This document shows positions 22,401 through 32,149 of a DNA stretch of 64,000 nt, one piece after another. The notes under the pieces were generated by a model. That model saw nothing but the letters and a program-made list of their open reading frames with translations. It was not told the origin of the DNA and made no database searches. Both the position numbers and the translations under genes were made by a program. The stretch's first letter is position 1. Each line of letters opens with the position of its first letter. Origin of the DNA: Dastarcus helophoroides (lineage: Eukaryota > Arthropoda > Insecta > Coleoptera > Bothrideridae); contig CM053327.1 in assembly GCA_028583605.1 (NCBI GenBank), positions 26,275,629 to 26,339,628 on the forward strand, given 5' to 3'.

Positions 22401-25400
22401 ACCGTTGACATGATTATTATTCAACTTTGAGTTATTGCAACTACAAATTAAATGTGAACATCTTTCTGCCGTTTAATTGCACATCATTAAAAACTTAATT
22501 TACTTGCATTTTTGCGCGTGCGATGAAATTGATTTACGCCGAAATTACGGACGAGATGTCGTAACTGATGTCGTAAAGAGCTAAACAAGGTACTTTTTAT
22601 TTATCTTATTGTTCGTTCGGACAATTTCTCTTGTGCTTTACTTATGTAGCGGTAAATAACAAAAATGGAAAGTAATTATGATTACATGACCTCAATATCG
22701 ATCAGTAAGTCATCATTGGCGGAAATTTTGTAATTTCCACTTAGTCTCACTCTTCGAGGCATGATTTGGAAATTACGGTGAACGTTAGACAAAACTGCCA
22801 TTAACATAAACGATTGTTAATGAGTTAGACAAACATAAAACTATTTTAATAACTCCAAAACTGAGTTACTTATTTATGGAGTGATATACCAACAAAACTG
22901 CATTATTGATTACACTGATCAACAAATGTCAAACAATAGGCACTAATATTTCTAGTGTTTGTATTCGTTTACATGTAACAAGGTTGAATCTGACCAGAAA
23001 AATATTAGTTCATTCCAGATTACGAAACTGGTATTTAATTATTAATTAACTAAAAAGCTTCAACTTTAATTTCGAAATTTCGACTTTTATCTCGAAATTT
23101 CGACTAAAGCAGCATTTCCTAAATGGTAACTCGATATAGGGCCAAGAAAATAAAATACTGGCTGGCGGAATTTTCTCCCTAATACTCGTAAATGAAAACT
23201 CGCATTTTATTTAGCCTATTAGTATTTTATTTATCCTATTATTGTTATTATTATTACAAAGTAGTTAAAAAAAGTTCTTTTAGTGGGTCACAAAAATAAG
23301 TAGTCCGCTGGCTAAAAAAGTTTGAGAAATGTTGAACCAAAGTACTAAAGTACTAAACTAAATTCAGTAGTTACCATGTAGTAAAAAAGGGTAAATCTTC
23401 TTCGGTAATAAGGCAAGCATATAACAAAAATGTTCACTTAATGTAATTCATCTCTCTTGAGTACTTATGTGGCTGCCTAATGGCTACAAGTTGGAAATGT
23501 TTATAGGAACCGTACCATATTGAAGAACCCAAGGCCGAAACCGATTTGTGGATGTTGGTTGTGGATATTTTCAACTGTGTCACATTCGATAGTTTCATTG
23601 AAGAACATTTAATTGACATTATTTGTTACGCCAGTCAAGCCAAAGGTGTTTGTATTTAATGAATGTTGTTACGCAACCCATAATACAAGATACAACCTCA
23701 CTACTAGTGATCTTTGTAACTTTAGTTACATCGTATATAACCTGGTTGTAATTTCCACTTTGGTACTAGAAATATCGGCTTTAATCTTAATATTTGTGGT
23801 AAGTAGTCTTAATATTTGTATTAAGTAATCTCTCCATCAACATCGATATTCTGAAGCGAGCTGACAAAAACTAGATATTGGATGCTCAAGATAGAGAGCG
23901 GTGGAAAAACATGAAGTATGTTTATGTCCAGGAATGGATGAGAACGGGCTAAAGAAGAAGAAGAGAAGAAGAAGTAATAAGTAGTATTCAATTATAATTA
24001 AAAATTTAGAATTGGAAATTTTAAGAAAAAAGTTCAAATTTCCAGAAAACCGTAACATTCATAAAAGTGAAATTTAAGTTTTAACATCAAAGTTTGAGAA
24101 AAACATAAAATTCCTAGAAAAATTGAAATTTATTGAAACATTATGGAATTGAAAAATTAAAAACTAAACATTCAAATTATTTGCCTTTTTACACAAATTT
24201 TGAAAACTTAAAATATAAGAAAGTGGTTAGTTAAAATCAAAATTTTTAAATACGTTATTTAGTTTTTCTTGTAAAATTTCCGTCTTTATTAAGAGTTAGA
24301 AAGTTTCTGAAATGTTTTATTTTTTTTTCTCTTGAAATTTCTACTTTTTTTTTAAGTTTTCAAATTAAAACACAAAATTAAAAAAAAATTGAGGTCAAGT
24401 TTACACTCGAGAGACTTGAGAAGTCAAAATTTTGAACAAAAAAACTCGAAAATGTGTGCAAATAAAATTCTAAAAATTTATATACATCAATATATATTCA
24501 AATATTCAAAGTTTCATTCGAAAATTAAAAACTAGATACCAAATGGTGGAGAATTTTTATTAATAAATTCTGTTGTTCCAAAGTTTTGACTCAATCAAAT
24601 TTTATACCTTTTTTAAAAATGTTGAATTTTTCTTTTGAAATTTAAACTTTTTTCCTGAGACTTCGAATTGAAACTCAATAATATTTTTTTGAAACTTAAA
24701 CTCAAATTTGGAGATTGAATAGATATGTTGAGTAAAAATTCAAAGTTTTTAAATTAAAATGATTTAAAATACAAAGTGGCATATTCTAGAAAAAATGTAA
24801 TTTCAAATTTTAAACCGAAATGTTCAAGGAAAGAGTTACGATTTCCAAGTCAACGAAAAAATTTCTAAATATATCGAAATTTCGATTTTGAAGTAGAAAT
24901 TTAGGAATAAATTTGAAAGTTTCCAGTTTCAACTAAAATTTTTATAACAATAGATAAAAAGGAACTCGAGTTTTAATATAAAATTCCAAGGAAGGCGAAG
25001 GTATTATTTCAAATGGAAAATCGAAATTTTTAAATTAAATTCTACGTTTTATGAAATATTTTAGTGAAAGCGAAAATTTTACCCTTAAAGTCAAAAAAAT
25101 CTGAAAAATTGTCGCGTTGAAAGCCTTAGAAAAAATACTAAAAAAAGAAAATTTTGGACATGCAAAAACTTGAAGCTTTGGAAGCAAGACATTTCAAGTT
25201 TGTTCCAAAAATGTTGTATTTCGTAAATAATCTCAAAATTTCGAGTCTGACTAGAAAATTCTAAAGCAAAGGACATTTATCGTATTCAGTTTTGAAACGA
25301 TCTCATCAGTTTGGCATATCCAACTCGAATGCCAGCAAATGTTCGGCCAGTATTCACTTCTAAATTAACAGACTTCGCCTGTGTGATTTCTAAGTACAGC

Positions 25401-27500
25401 GCCATCTATCGGTTTATGAAAGAAACTACAGAGGTTTAGAAGATTGCACTATTACAGCCCAGGACATATTCTACCTTTTTATTATTGATTTATGCTTTGA
25501 AATTTGAATTTTTTAGAAGAAATTAGAAATAGCGATATTTCACTTGAAATTTTCAAAAAAATGGCTAAATTTCTATTTTGAAGTCAAAATGTTAGGAAAT
25601 TTATGCAACAATTTTAAATGTACAAGAAAAATTCTAGAGTAGACAGTTTGAAAACTTCGACGTATCGTAAAAATAATAGTTTAACATAAATTAAGAACTG
25701 GGAAAAGTGAACGTTTAGAATTCGCAATCGAACTTTAAAAAAATCAAATTATGTGGTTACAATTAAAATTTTGGGGAAAAGAGAAAACGAAAATTTGATT
25801 TCTAAACTCAATTTTTCTAGAAAAATTGAAATTTCTATATCATGGTCAAATTTTTGACAAAAAGTCAACGTTATTGGAAAAAAGCAAAAAACATTCAATC
25901 TAAGGTCGTTCAACGTTGCTTTACTGTAAATTTTCTTTAAATTTCTGTTAAATATTACCAACAATGTTACCTATATACCTGCAAAATAAGAAGACCCGTG
26001 CCGGTGCTTAAGCAGAGATATTTAATATCAAAATTACGATTTCTAATATGTAAGGTACAGGCGAAAGAACATCGTCAAAGATATTTCAATTTATTGCGGT
26101 CAAATCTTTCTGTAGCTGTTGATAAAGAAGTAATATATTATGCAGGTAGATATTGTGAATGAAAGAGAACAATATGAGGATTTCTAGCGGTAGCGCTTTG
26201 CGATGCTTCACTCCGCACGTTAGGGAAACATCTTAAAGTAATGGCAACATAGCAGCTCTACTACTCGTTCTAGGCACCTTTGACTAAAGCTGTATCGCAT
26301 AACTAAACGAAATTATACATCCCGAGGAATTTCGATGATTCTCTTCACATGTTAGGGAATCATCTTGAAATAATGGCAATTTAGCAGCTCTGATACTACA
26401 GTTAAGCTTTTTGCTTTAACTATGTCGCAAAAGTCCGTCGAATAAGCACTTATTAGTGTTGTCAGCTTAGAAAATCTAGGGCAAGAGATTTGTGTTATTG
26501 TATCCACGCATACAGTCTATGCTAAAAGTCAAGTAATCGTAGGAGTCTGGTGCTTACGCCTTATTATATGCAGCGAAAACCGAACATTATAAAAACATTT
26601 TGCTACGCTCACTGCCAATGAACTACTTTAAATTAGGAAATTTGGATAAAATATTTAAATTTTCGGAAAAATTCAAATTTAACGACAAAACTATTTTGCA
26701 AAATAAACTGAGAAAACTGAGGAACTGCTTTCATAGCTTTCTTCGAGAGCACGCCTTTGCATTATTATTTGTATCTGTTCTTAAACCATATTGGCTCGCA
26801 ATATCTTTTGTTTTAATTTTGGACCCGCTCCCAAAAAATTTGTCCATCACTGTTCTGGGGGAAAAATTAACAAAATGTAAATTTGGAATGTTAAGGTAGA
26901 TTTTAAGATACGAAAAGCCCGATGTTTAAAAAAATAAATATAGCCACACAATAAATATAGAAATTGAAACTAAAACAAAAAAAAGAATCGATATTTAAAA
27001 AAAAATAGTACTAATATTTTTTAAGGGTAAGTCGTTTATGAAACAGTTAAAGTTTAAACTCTGAATTTTCAGAAAACTTGGGCGAAGTTTCGGCATTTAC
27101 AAACACTTTTTTTAACGTATACCACCTAAAGAAAATCGATGTTTTTGAAAAAAAATTCTAGTAATGTTACATTTTCATTAGGCACGGTATATGTTCACCT
27201 CCAGCAATATATTTTTTTTAATTTCTGTTGGAAATGTTAGACTTCCCTCAATGTGTTAAATAAATCATTCGACAACAAGCTGCAGTGTTTTCTAAATTTT
27301 TGCAAACTTCGAAAATTTCGCAATCCCCCATAATAGAAAAAATTGAACTTACTGAAAAAAAGTGTGCTCCAATAAGCGTCAAATACTGCTATATATAGTC
27401 CACCGACTGCTCCAATAATTAACTGTATATGCAGCATCACGTAAAACCACTCAACATCTCTCTTCGTCGAAAGGGATTTTTCTGCAGCGTCCGAAGACAT
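7134..27500 (-). CDS. Gene A: SCD-like acyl-CoA desaturase paralogue lacking key metal ligands (5 exons)
   Basis: The coding exons join as complement of 7134-7449, 7504-7689, 8393-8598, 9474-9604 and 27353-27500. All junctions are GT/AG and phases agree (1, 0, 2, 2), giving 328 residues with no stop. Family members are ER-membrane enzymes that put a double bond into fatty acyl-CoA, using two metal ions held by nine histidines and one asparagine. Box 1 HRLWAH (residues 66-71) and box 2 HRLHH (103-107) are present. NSxAH has become HSASK (211-215) and box 3 HNYHH has become LSYHY (241-245), so the asparagine and three histidines are lost. PWDY follows normally (248-251). The length and four-helix layout are ordinary for the family. 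The intact frame argues for a maintained protein rather than a simple pseudogene, but desaturase activity is doubtful. It is the tandem paralogue of gene B. Confidence 0.88.
7504..7689 (-). CDS. Gene A exon 4 (third/fourth membrane segments, NSxAH site altered)
   Basis: The acceptor is TTTTCTAG and the donor is GTAAGT. The 186-base exon encodes residues 163-223 plus split codons at both ends. It holds two hydrophobic segments (MYAIVTLLLPINFP and the GFLRIAITCHLSFFI stretch). The latter ends in HSASKIVG where family members have NSAAHxxG. Asn to His and His to Lys remove two metal-contacting positions known from SCD1 structures. Gene B has no intron between this exon and exon 3. Confidence 0.87.
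7691..8392 (-). other. Gene A intron 3 with a small palindromic element
   Basis: An intron with consensus ends (GTAAGT at 8392 downwards, CTAG acceptor at 7690-7693). A copy of the small fold-back element family lies at 7991-8146. No other coding sequence was seen. Confidence 0.7.
7991..8146. mobile_element. Small palindromic element, copy 1 (truncated right arm)
   Basis: The left terminus GGTGGAACGGACTAGTCC is followed by a TTATCTTCAAAAATT arm, the GTCCCCTGAAACCAAGAAA segment, and the inverted complement TTTCTTGGTTTCAGG further on. The terminal part of the right arm is missing. Confidence 0.75.
8393..8598 (-). CDS. Gene A exon 3 (second histidine box HRLHH)
   Basis: The acceptor is ATTTTCAG and the donor is GTAAGT. 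The 206 bases encode residues 94-161 plus two bases of Lys162. It carries WVKLHRLHHKHYGTELDP, matching the family's WARDHRVHHKxxETDxDP, so box 2 is intact. GFFHAHF and the acidic EEIDMEDIEKDKIVMFQDK segment follow in the usual places. Confidence 0.9.
8599..9473 (-). other. Gene A intron 2
   Basis: A bounded intron with a GTGAGT donor and TTTTCAG acceptor. No recognisable element or coding sequence was seen in it. Confidence 0.7.
9474..9604 (-). CDS. Gene A exon 2 (first histidine box HRLWAH)
   Basis: The acceptor is TGTTTCAG and the donor is GTGAGT. The 131 bases complete Thr50 and encode residues 51-93. LGNLGATAGAHRLWAHRTYN contains the intact first box and the GATAGAHRLW signature. Length and both phases equal those of the corresponding gene B exon at 54731-54861. 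Confidence 0.9.
9925..10690. repeat. Dispersed repeat in three pieces with hammerhead-like cores
   Basis: Two plus-oriented copies (about 9925-10195 and 10433-10690) surround an inverted piece (about 10230-10350). Shared phrases include TTGGATATACCAAACTGACG, AATAAATGTTCAAACCTATT and GAGGGCTGCAT. The plus copy at 10455-10480 and the minus copy at 10294-10319 each carry CTGACGA, a 5-bp stem GATCT/AGATC with a 4-nt loop, then GAAAC. That is the arrangement of a hammerhead ribozyme catalytic core. Flanking stems I and III are not convincingly formed. Confidence 0.6.
10925..11340. repeat. Dispersed repeat shared with 25985-26470
   Basis: Diverged but clear similarity to 25985-26300 includes AACCCGTGCCG, TTTATTGCGGYCAAAT, ATATATTATG, ATATGAGGATT, CACGTTAGGGAAACAT-like and ATCGCATAA phrases in the same order. 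Both copies sit in gene A intron 1 next to a hammerhead-like repeat piece, so they may be parts of one larger element. Confidence 0.6.
11510..11716 (-). repeat. Split dispersed repeat, left half
   Basis: A minus-oriented relative of the repeat at 9925-10690, with CTGACGAGATCTAATAAGAT on the minus strand but the GAAAC box changed to AAAAT. It stops at the terminus of the 7.7-kb transposon. Related sequence (TTCAGCTACCTAT and a GTTTAGGTCATATT-like phrase) resumes at 19394, so the transposon appears to have inserted into this repeat. Confidence 0.5.
11861..13588. mobile_element. Long-inverted-repeat (fold-back) element, 1.7 kb
   Basis: The left arm 11861-12422 is the inverted, diverged copy of the right arm 13038-13588, each about 550 bp. 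The termini are ATATATCGGGTGTTTT and, complemented, ATATACCGGGTGTTTT. The central 600 bp are unique AT-rich sequence without a transposase. It lies inside the 5' part of the 7.7-kb transposon. Its architecture matches the element at 30712-32148, though the sequences differ. Confidence 0.8.
15370..18460. repeat. Degenerate A/T-rich block inside the hAT element
   Basis: T-rich on the plus strand to about 17300, then A-rich, built from AAATTTCGAC and TTTTTCTAAAAT-like phrases. No coding region is supportable. Confidence 0.65.
18461..18579. mobile_element. Small palindromic element, copy 2
   Basis: The hairpin arms AATTGAAATACAGAACTTG and its inverse surround CCTGAAACCAAGAAAG. The right terminus reads CCAAGGACCAGTCCGTTCC. 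The left terminal 30 bp are missing. Confidence 0.8.
19394..20870. other. Right half of the split repeat, then intron sequence without a gene
   Basis: 19394-19490 continues the dispersed repeat interrupted by the 7.7-kb transposon. One small palindromic element lies at 19801-19916. The rest is gene A intron 1 with nothing recognisable. The open frame at 20448-20711 matches no family I know and is not called. Confidence 0.5.
19801..19916. mobile_element. Small palindromic element, copy 3
   Basis: The left terminus GGTGGAAAGGCCTGGTCC and arms containing TGTCCCCTGAAACCAG and its inverse are present. The right terminus is lost. Confidence 0.7.
20870..21980. repeat. Degenerate A/T-rich block
   Basis: The same loosely repetitive AAATTTCGA-type composition as at 4030-7020. 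No gene. Confidence 0.6.
21981..22100. mobile_element. Small palindromic element, copy 4 (shortest, both termini)
   Basis: Begins TTGGTGGAACGGACTGG and ends CCAGTCCTATCTACCAAAAT, with only one TTTCTTGGTTTCAGGGG segment left in the middle. This is a deleted derivative keeping both ends. Confidence 0.8.
22101..23840. other. Intron sequence without a recognised gene
   Basis: Ordinary AT-rich intron 1 sequence of gene A. I saw no repeats shared with the rest of the window and no coding exon. Confidence 0.5.
23850..23975 (+). mobile_element. 3' tail of an RTE-like non-LTR element
   Basis: The plus strand encodes DAQDRERWKN and, after a frameshift, CPGMDENGLKKK, followed by an AAG-rich tail. This WK..HPGMDENGL-type ending is a common 3' remnant of insect non-LTR elements. 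Only about 125 bp remain. Confidence 0.55.
24000..25270. repeat. Degenerate A/T-rich block
   Basis: Loosely repeated AAAATTTCGA and TTGAAATTT-type phrases. No gene. Confidence 0.6.
25275..25480 (-). repeat. Dispersed repeat copy with decayed hammerhead-like core
   Basis: The minus strand carries GTTGGATATGCCAAACTGAT followed by GAGATC, but the closing stem strand and GAAAC box are lost. Beyond it, AGCGCCATCTATCGG corresponds to AGAGCCAACTATCG in the copy at 11657-11672. Confidence 0.55.
25985..26470. repeat. Dispersed repeat, second copy, with internal duplication
   Basis: Similar to 10925-11340. The segment around ACGTTAGGGAAACATCTT (26218) is repeated in diverged form near 26349 (CATGTTAGGGAATCATCTTG), a tandem step of about 130 bp. 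Confidence 0.55.
26471..27352 (-). other. 5' part of gene A intron 1, no element recognised
   Basis: AT-rich intron sequence ending at the GTAAGT donor of exon 1 (27347-27352). The open frame at 26600-26899 has no family resemblance and is not called. Confidence 0.5.
27353..27500 (-). CDS. Gene A exon 1 (N-terminus, first membrane segment)
   Basis: The ATG at 27500 opens MSSDAAEKSLSTKRDVEWFY, followed by a hydrophobic span (VMLHIQLIIGAVGGLYIAVF) that is the first membrane helix. The family has an R..VW.NV/..H..A..G sequence here, which this resembles loosely. The donor is CA/GTAAGT in phase 1, matching exon 2. No in-frame upstream ATG was noted. The short N-terminus is consistent with insect desaturases. 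Confidence 0.82.
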
Positions 27501-27880
27501 CCTGAAATCGTGCCTGAAACTCGCTTCCCTGGAGCACCCACCGCACTACTGGCCTGACTGAATTGAACTCGCACGAATTACACGGCGAAAGTGTTTGCGG
27601 CGGGCGCTTATGTTAAAGTAAATGAATACTTATGCATTTATGTATATGTCATTTCATTGTTGTATTGTATACGTGCATCCAGTGAATTTTTTTGTGGTTA
27701 ATTGGGTGTAAATGTCGTATTGGATGGGTTTCGCTTTTGTTTTATTTAAAGAATTAATTACTGTTTATTTTTTTAATTCCGCAAAAAAGTATGATAGAAA
27801 GTCATGATGTAATACAAGATGAGATAAAAAGTCTAGATAAAAAAATAAAATGGTAGAACTGTATATCACTTCAACTAGTT
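27501..27880 (-). promoter_or_regulatory. Upstream region of gene A
   Basis: About 100 bp immediately upstream of the ATG are more GC-rich than the surroundings, with TTACACGGCGAAAG and GCGGCGGGCGC on the plus strand. They probably include the 5' UTR and core promoter. I found no unambiguous TATA box or initiator. Confidence 0.35.
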
Positions 27881-29112
27881 TCGACTCTAAATCTGAATTT
27901 TCAGCTTTCTCGATTTCGATTTTTTTCTAGAAATTTTGATTTTTTTAACAAACTTAAATTTTTTTTAGACTTTAATACCAAATTTTCCATTTTATAGTTG
28001 AAATTTTAAGAAAAGGAATCTGAGAAAAAATCGGGATTTAATCTTGCCATTTTTACTACGTTCTGGAAATGTTGTTTTCAAAAATCGAAGTTCTTAAATT
28101 TAAATTTGAAACAAAAAAAAAACAATAAAATGTCAAGTTTAAATCTGCCAGAATCGAAATTTTGCAAAAAACAGCTTTCCTCAAAATTAAAAAAAATATA
28201 GAAATTCGTTTAAGCCTGTTTCGAGTTTTTTCTCAAAATTTCCACTTTTCCCTAAACTAAAAACGTTTCGCGAAATTTTAGGATTTTGACTTTTTTCTCG
28301 AAATTTAAAGTTAGCATTAAAAAAAACATTTTGAGATTATTCTCTTCCATTTTTTGAATCCTTATTGACATGTCTTGAATTACATATATATTTTTAATTT
28401 TAGCTTAATATTCAATCGAAATTTTGACTTTTTTCCTAACCGCCGACCTTACGCTCTGGAGTTTAATTCCCAATTTTGTTTATCACGAAATTTTAAATCA
28501 ATCGAAATTTCGAATTTCATTCCAAAAATCTGTTTCTTGGAACAATAGCTTTTGTCCGAATATTTCGACCTTATTCTCATCATTTCGGTTAAAATTTAAA
28601 ACAACAGGAAATTCTATTTAAATTTGAATCAGAAAAACGATCGATGTTTCTAAAAAAATTTAAAACATTTATAAACATTCGAAACAATTTGAAGTTTTTC
28701 GTAATTTTGACCTATTTTTCTAGAATTTTAATTACTTAATTTCAAAACTTGATATTTCTATGTTTTTCAAAATTTTGAATTTATAGTTGAATATTCGAAT
28801 CTAATTTCAAAATGTTAAAATTGTTTTTTGAAATTTTGAATTTAATCACCAAATTTTAACTTAAATGTTGCAGGAAAAAGTAATTTCACATTGAATGAGT
28901 CGAAATTTAACAGAAATTCAAAAAAGTCTTAGTTTTGGAGAAAAATATAAAAAAGAATCTTAAAACTTCTTTTTCCTTTAAATATCGATATGAAAGCTTA
29001 AACTTTTCTGTCAAAATTTCCAACTGACTACAAAAAATCGATATTTTGTGTAGTGTCAATATTTAAAAAAATCAATAATAAGTTTAAAAAAATCAGTAAT
29101 TTTCACATTTTA

Positions 29113-29250
29113 ATGGAACGGACTGGTCCTTGGTTATCTTCAAAAATCGAAATACAAATCTTGTCCCCTGCAACCAAGAAAGATTAAAAAACACAACAAA
29201 GGTTGCTTTAACACGTTTCGATAGCCAAGCTATAATCTTTAGAGAGATAC
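29113..29250. mobile_element. Small palindromic element, copy 5 (left half)
   Basis: The left arm is present from TGGAACGGACTGGTCCTTGG through CACAACAAAGGTTGC and GTTTCGATAGCCAAGC. The right arm is absent. Confidence 0.8.
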
Positions 29251-29766
29251 AGGAAAAAAGTAATTTTTAAGTCTAAACGATGAAATTTTGAGAAAATTAA
29301 TAACACGGAATTTTATATGGAACGGAGAAAAAACACTTGAAATTTATAATTTTCAAAGTACGTACTTTAATGTGAAAATTCTTTTTAAAAGTTTGCTCAA
29401 AAAACCAAAATTTTTTAGGAATTTTATGATAAAAATGGAAATGTGAATTAAATTGTAACTTTAAAGCTGGAATTGAAAGAAGTCCTGATTTGCTGTTTAA
29501 TATTTAGTTTATAGTTATAATTTTAAGTTTTCACTTTTGTCAGTAGTCCCTAGAACTGCTTCATTTTTTTTATTTCATTTTAATAATTAAAAATGTCGAT
29601 TTTTTTAGGAGATTTTAAATGTTTTAGTTTTACTTTTTTTATAAAAATTTTTGACCTTTAACTCAAACATTTGGTTACAATTTCACGTGCCTAGAGGAAT
29701 TTTGATTTTTTTCTCAAAACTTAATAGTTTTAATTCGCAATTTTTAATTTTTTTTGAAGATTTTAA

Positions 29767-30002
29767 ATTGAAATACAAAAAATGTCACCTGAAACCAAGA
29801 AAGATTAAAAAACACAACAAAGGTTGCTCTAACGCGATTCGACAGCCAAGCTATCATCTTCAGAGAGATACTAGCTTGACTGTCGAAACGCTTTAGAGCA
29901 ACCTTTGTTGTGTTTTTTAATCTTCCTTGGTTTCAGGGCACAATTTTAATGTTTGTATTTCAATTTTTGAAGATAACTAAGGACCAGTCCGTTCCACCAA
30001 AA
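29767..30002. mobile_element. Small palindromic element, copy 6 (nearly complete)
   Basis: Both long arms are present. CACAACAAAGGTTGCTCTAA on the left and TTAGAGCAACCTTTGTTGTG on the right meet at a short centre with AGCTATCATCTTCAGAGAGA. The right terminus is CCAGTCCGTTCCACCAAA. Confidence 0.85.
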
Positions 30003-30711
30003 AAAAAAGATTTTAAACATAATTTTTTCTAGATTTTTTTTCTTCTTTTTCTAGAGCTATATTAAATATTTTTATCCTATTATTTAGATTTCTACTTTTT
30101 ATCTGGAGAGCTAAATTTTTCTTGGCATTTCAACTTAATTTCGAAATCCTTAAATGTCTTTCAACATTTTATTATAATTTCTTTTGAGTTTTTCTATACG
30201 TATATTTCGGATTTTTCTCGAAATTTTGATTTATTTCTCCGAGTAAAACTTGAAATTTTACTACATTTTTGTTTGATTCTGATTTTAAACTCAAAATTTA
30301 GAGAAAAAATTCAGAATAGATTCGAAGAAAAAGCGAATTTTGATAAAATAAATCGAAATTTTGATAGATACGAGGTTCGAAGGAAAATTGAAAAAATTGT
30401 AAATTTTAATGTACAGAAATATGAAAGGTTGATTTAAGGAAAAAATTGTGGACAACTCGCATCTTAAGAACTAAGTCAAAAATTTTATTTAAAAAAAATA
30501 AAAATTGAGAAAAAAGTGAAAATGCCAAGAAAAAGGTCGAAATTTAGAAAAAAATTAAAATTCCCAAAAAAAGACGAAATTATGAAAGGGTCGAGTCAAA
30601 AAAAATTAAAAAAAGCTGAATTTAAAAAAAAAACAGTCAAAATATTTCTATTAAAAGATCCAAATTTCGGGAAATGGGTGAAATATGAGAAAAAAATTGG
30701 TGCTTTGGCGA

Positions 30712-32148
30712 TATACAAGTTGAACCAAATTTGATTTCCATTACAATGATCTCGTAAACCATTGGAGATACAAGGAAGCTTAAATGGGAAAAATAGTGCA
30801 GAATTTAATGCCTAACATGATTCCACTGAGAAAACAATTAAATTTCAATTTGTCTTGATTTTATTCAGAAGAAACTGAAAATCGCCATTTTTAAAAATCA
30901 ACTGTAACTTGTTTAATTCAAGTCCGTTTAAAAAAATTAAAAAAATGTAATTAGTTGTTTTTTAAGGCCTTTTCAGTGGTGTACAATTTTTGTTTCTAAA
31001 TTTAACTGTTTCCGAGAAAATTATGTCAGCTTCGTTATTTCTTATAGAAGCCATATTCGATTTTATTATTTTCGAATTTGGCATATTTTTCTGAATAATT
31101 TGATATATGACATGCCATACTTTAAATGTGGTAAAGTTGGTTCAATGAACTAAATTTTTATTTTTAAACAAAAAAATTATAGTAGCCGATGCAAGTGCCA
31201 TAACTTTTAATAATAAAAAAAGTTCTTAAAAAAGGAATAATTATTATTAAAGAACCAAAAATATTATAACAAACTGTATAGTATTGAAATATTTATTAAT
31301 AATCGTAACGTGCATGATTCCCTTTAAATTGCACAATTCTCAGAACATTCTAAGGGCTTTACTAAGGAAGACTTTTCCTTGACTCATACGCAAATGTAGG
31401 TTCTAGACTTCTCTAGAAGTTAAATATTTTAAGACGGATAATGTGTATAAATATATGAATTATTTCTAATGTTAGATTGTCAGATATTGCACGTTACACA
31501 AATAAGTATTCAATGTCAAAAGAATTTTTGTAAAAATTGCCGACAAAATTTTTAACACATCTACACTTTTTCATAGAATTACGCCATTGTGTTTGTTACA
31601 ATATTTTTAGTTTTTTAATAATTATTGTTACTTAATAAGGTACCTATTGTATTTTTATTATTAACAGTTATGGCACTTACGTCGCCTACTATAATTTTTT
31701 TGTTTAAAAATAAAAAATTGGTTGATTTAACCCACTTTGCGACATTTCAAGTATGGCATGTCATATATTAAATTAATCAGAAAAATATGCCAAATTTGAA
31801 AATAATAAAATCCAATACGGCGTTCATAAGAAATAACAAAGTTGACATAATTTTCCCGGCAACATTTAAATTTAGAAAAAGTTAACGCACACCAATGAAA
31901 AGGCCTCAAAAAACAACTAATTACAGTTTTTAAATTTTTTCAATCGGACTTCAAACAGTTGATTTTTAAAAATGGCGATTTTCAGTTTTTTCCAAATAAA
32001 ACCAAGACGAATTAAAATGCAATTGTTTTCTTAGCGGAATAATATTTGGCATTAAATTCTGCACTACTTTGTTGATTTAAGCTTTCTTGTATCTCTAATA
32101 GTTTACGAGATCCCTATAGTGGAAATCAAATTTGATTCACCCTGTATA
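30712..32148. mobile_element. Long-inverted-repeat element, 1.4 kb
   Basis: The right terminus complements to TATACAGGGTGAATCAAATT and the left reads TATACAAGTTGAACCAAATT. The arms (about 30712-31200 and 31680-32148) match along their length with GATTTCC, ATCTCGTAAAC, AGATACAAG, AAATCGCCATTTTTAAAAAT and TATGACATGCCATACTT phrases. The centre is unique and has no transposase frame. It is a non-autonomous element of the CAGGGTG-terminus type common in insects; its superfamily is unknown. Confidence 0.8.
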
Positions 32149-32149
32149 T

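Larger units (their letters stand above)
27880..30705. repeat. Degenerate A/T-rich block with two small palindromic elements
   Basis: Long A/T-rich degenerate sequence in both polarities. It is interrupted by small palindromic elements at 29113-29250 and 29767-30002. No gene. Confidence 0.65.
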
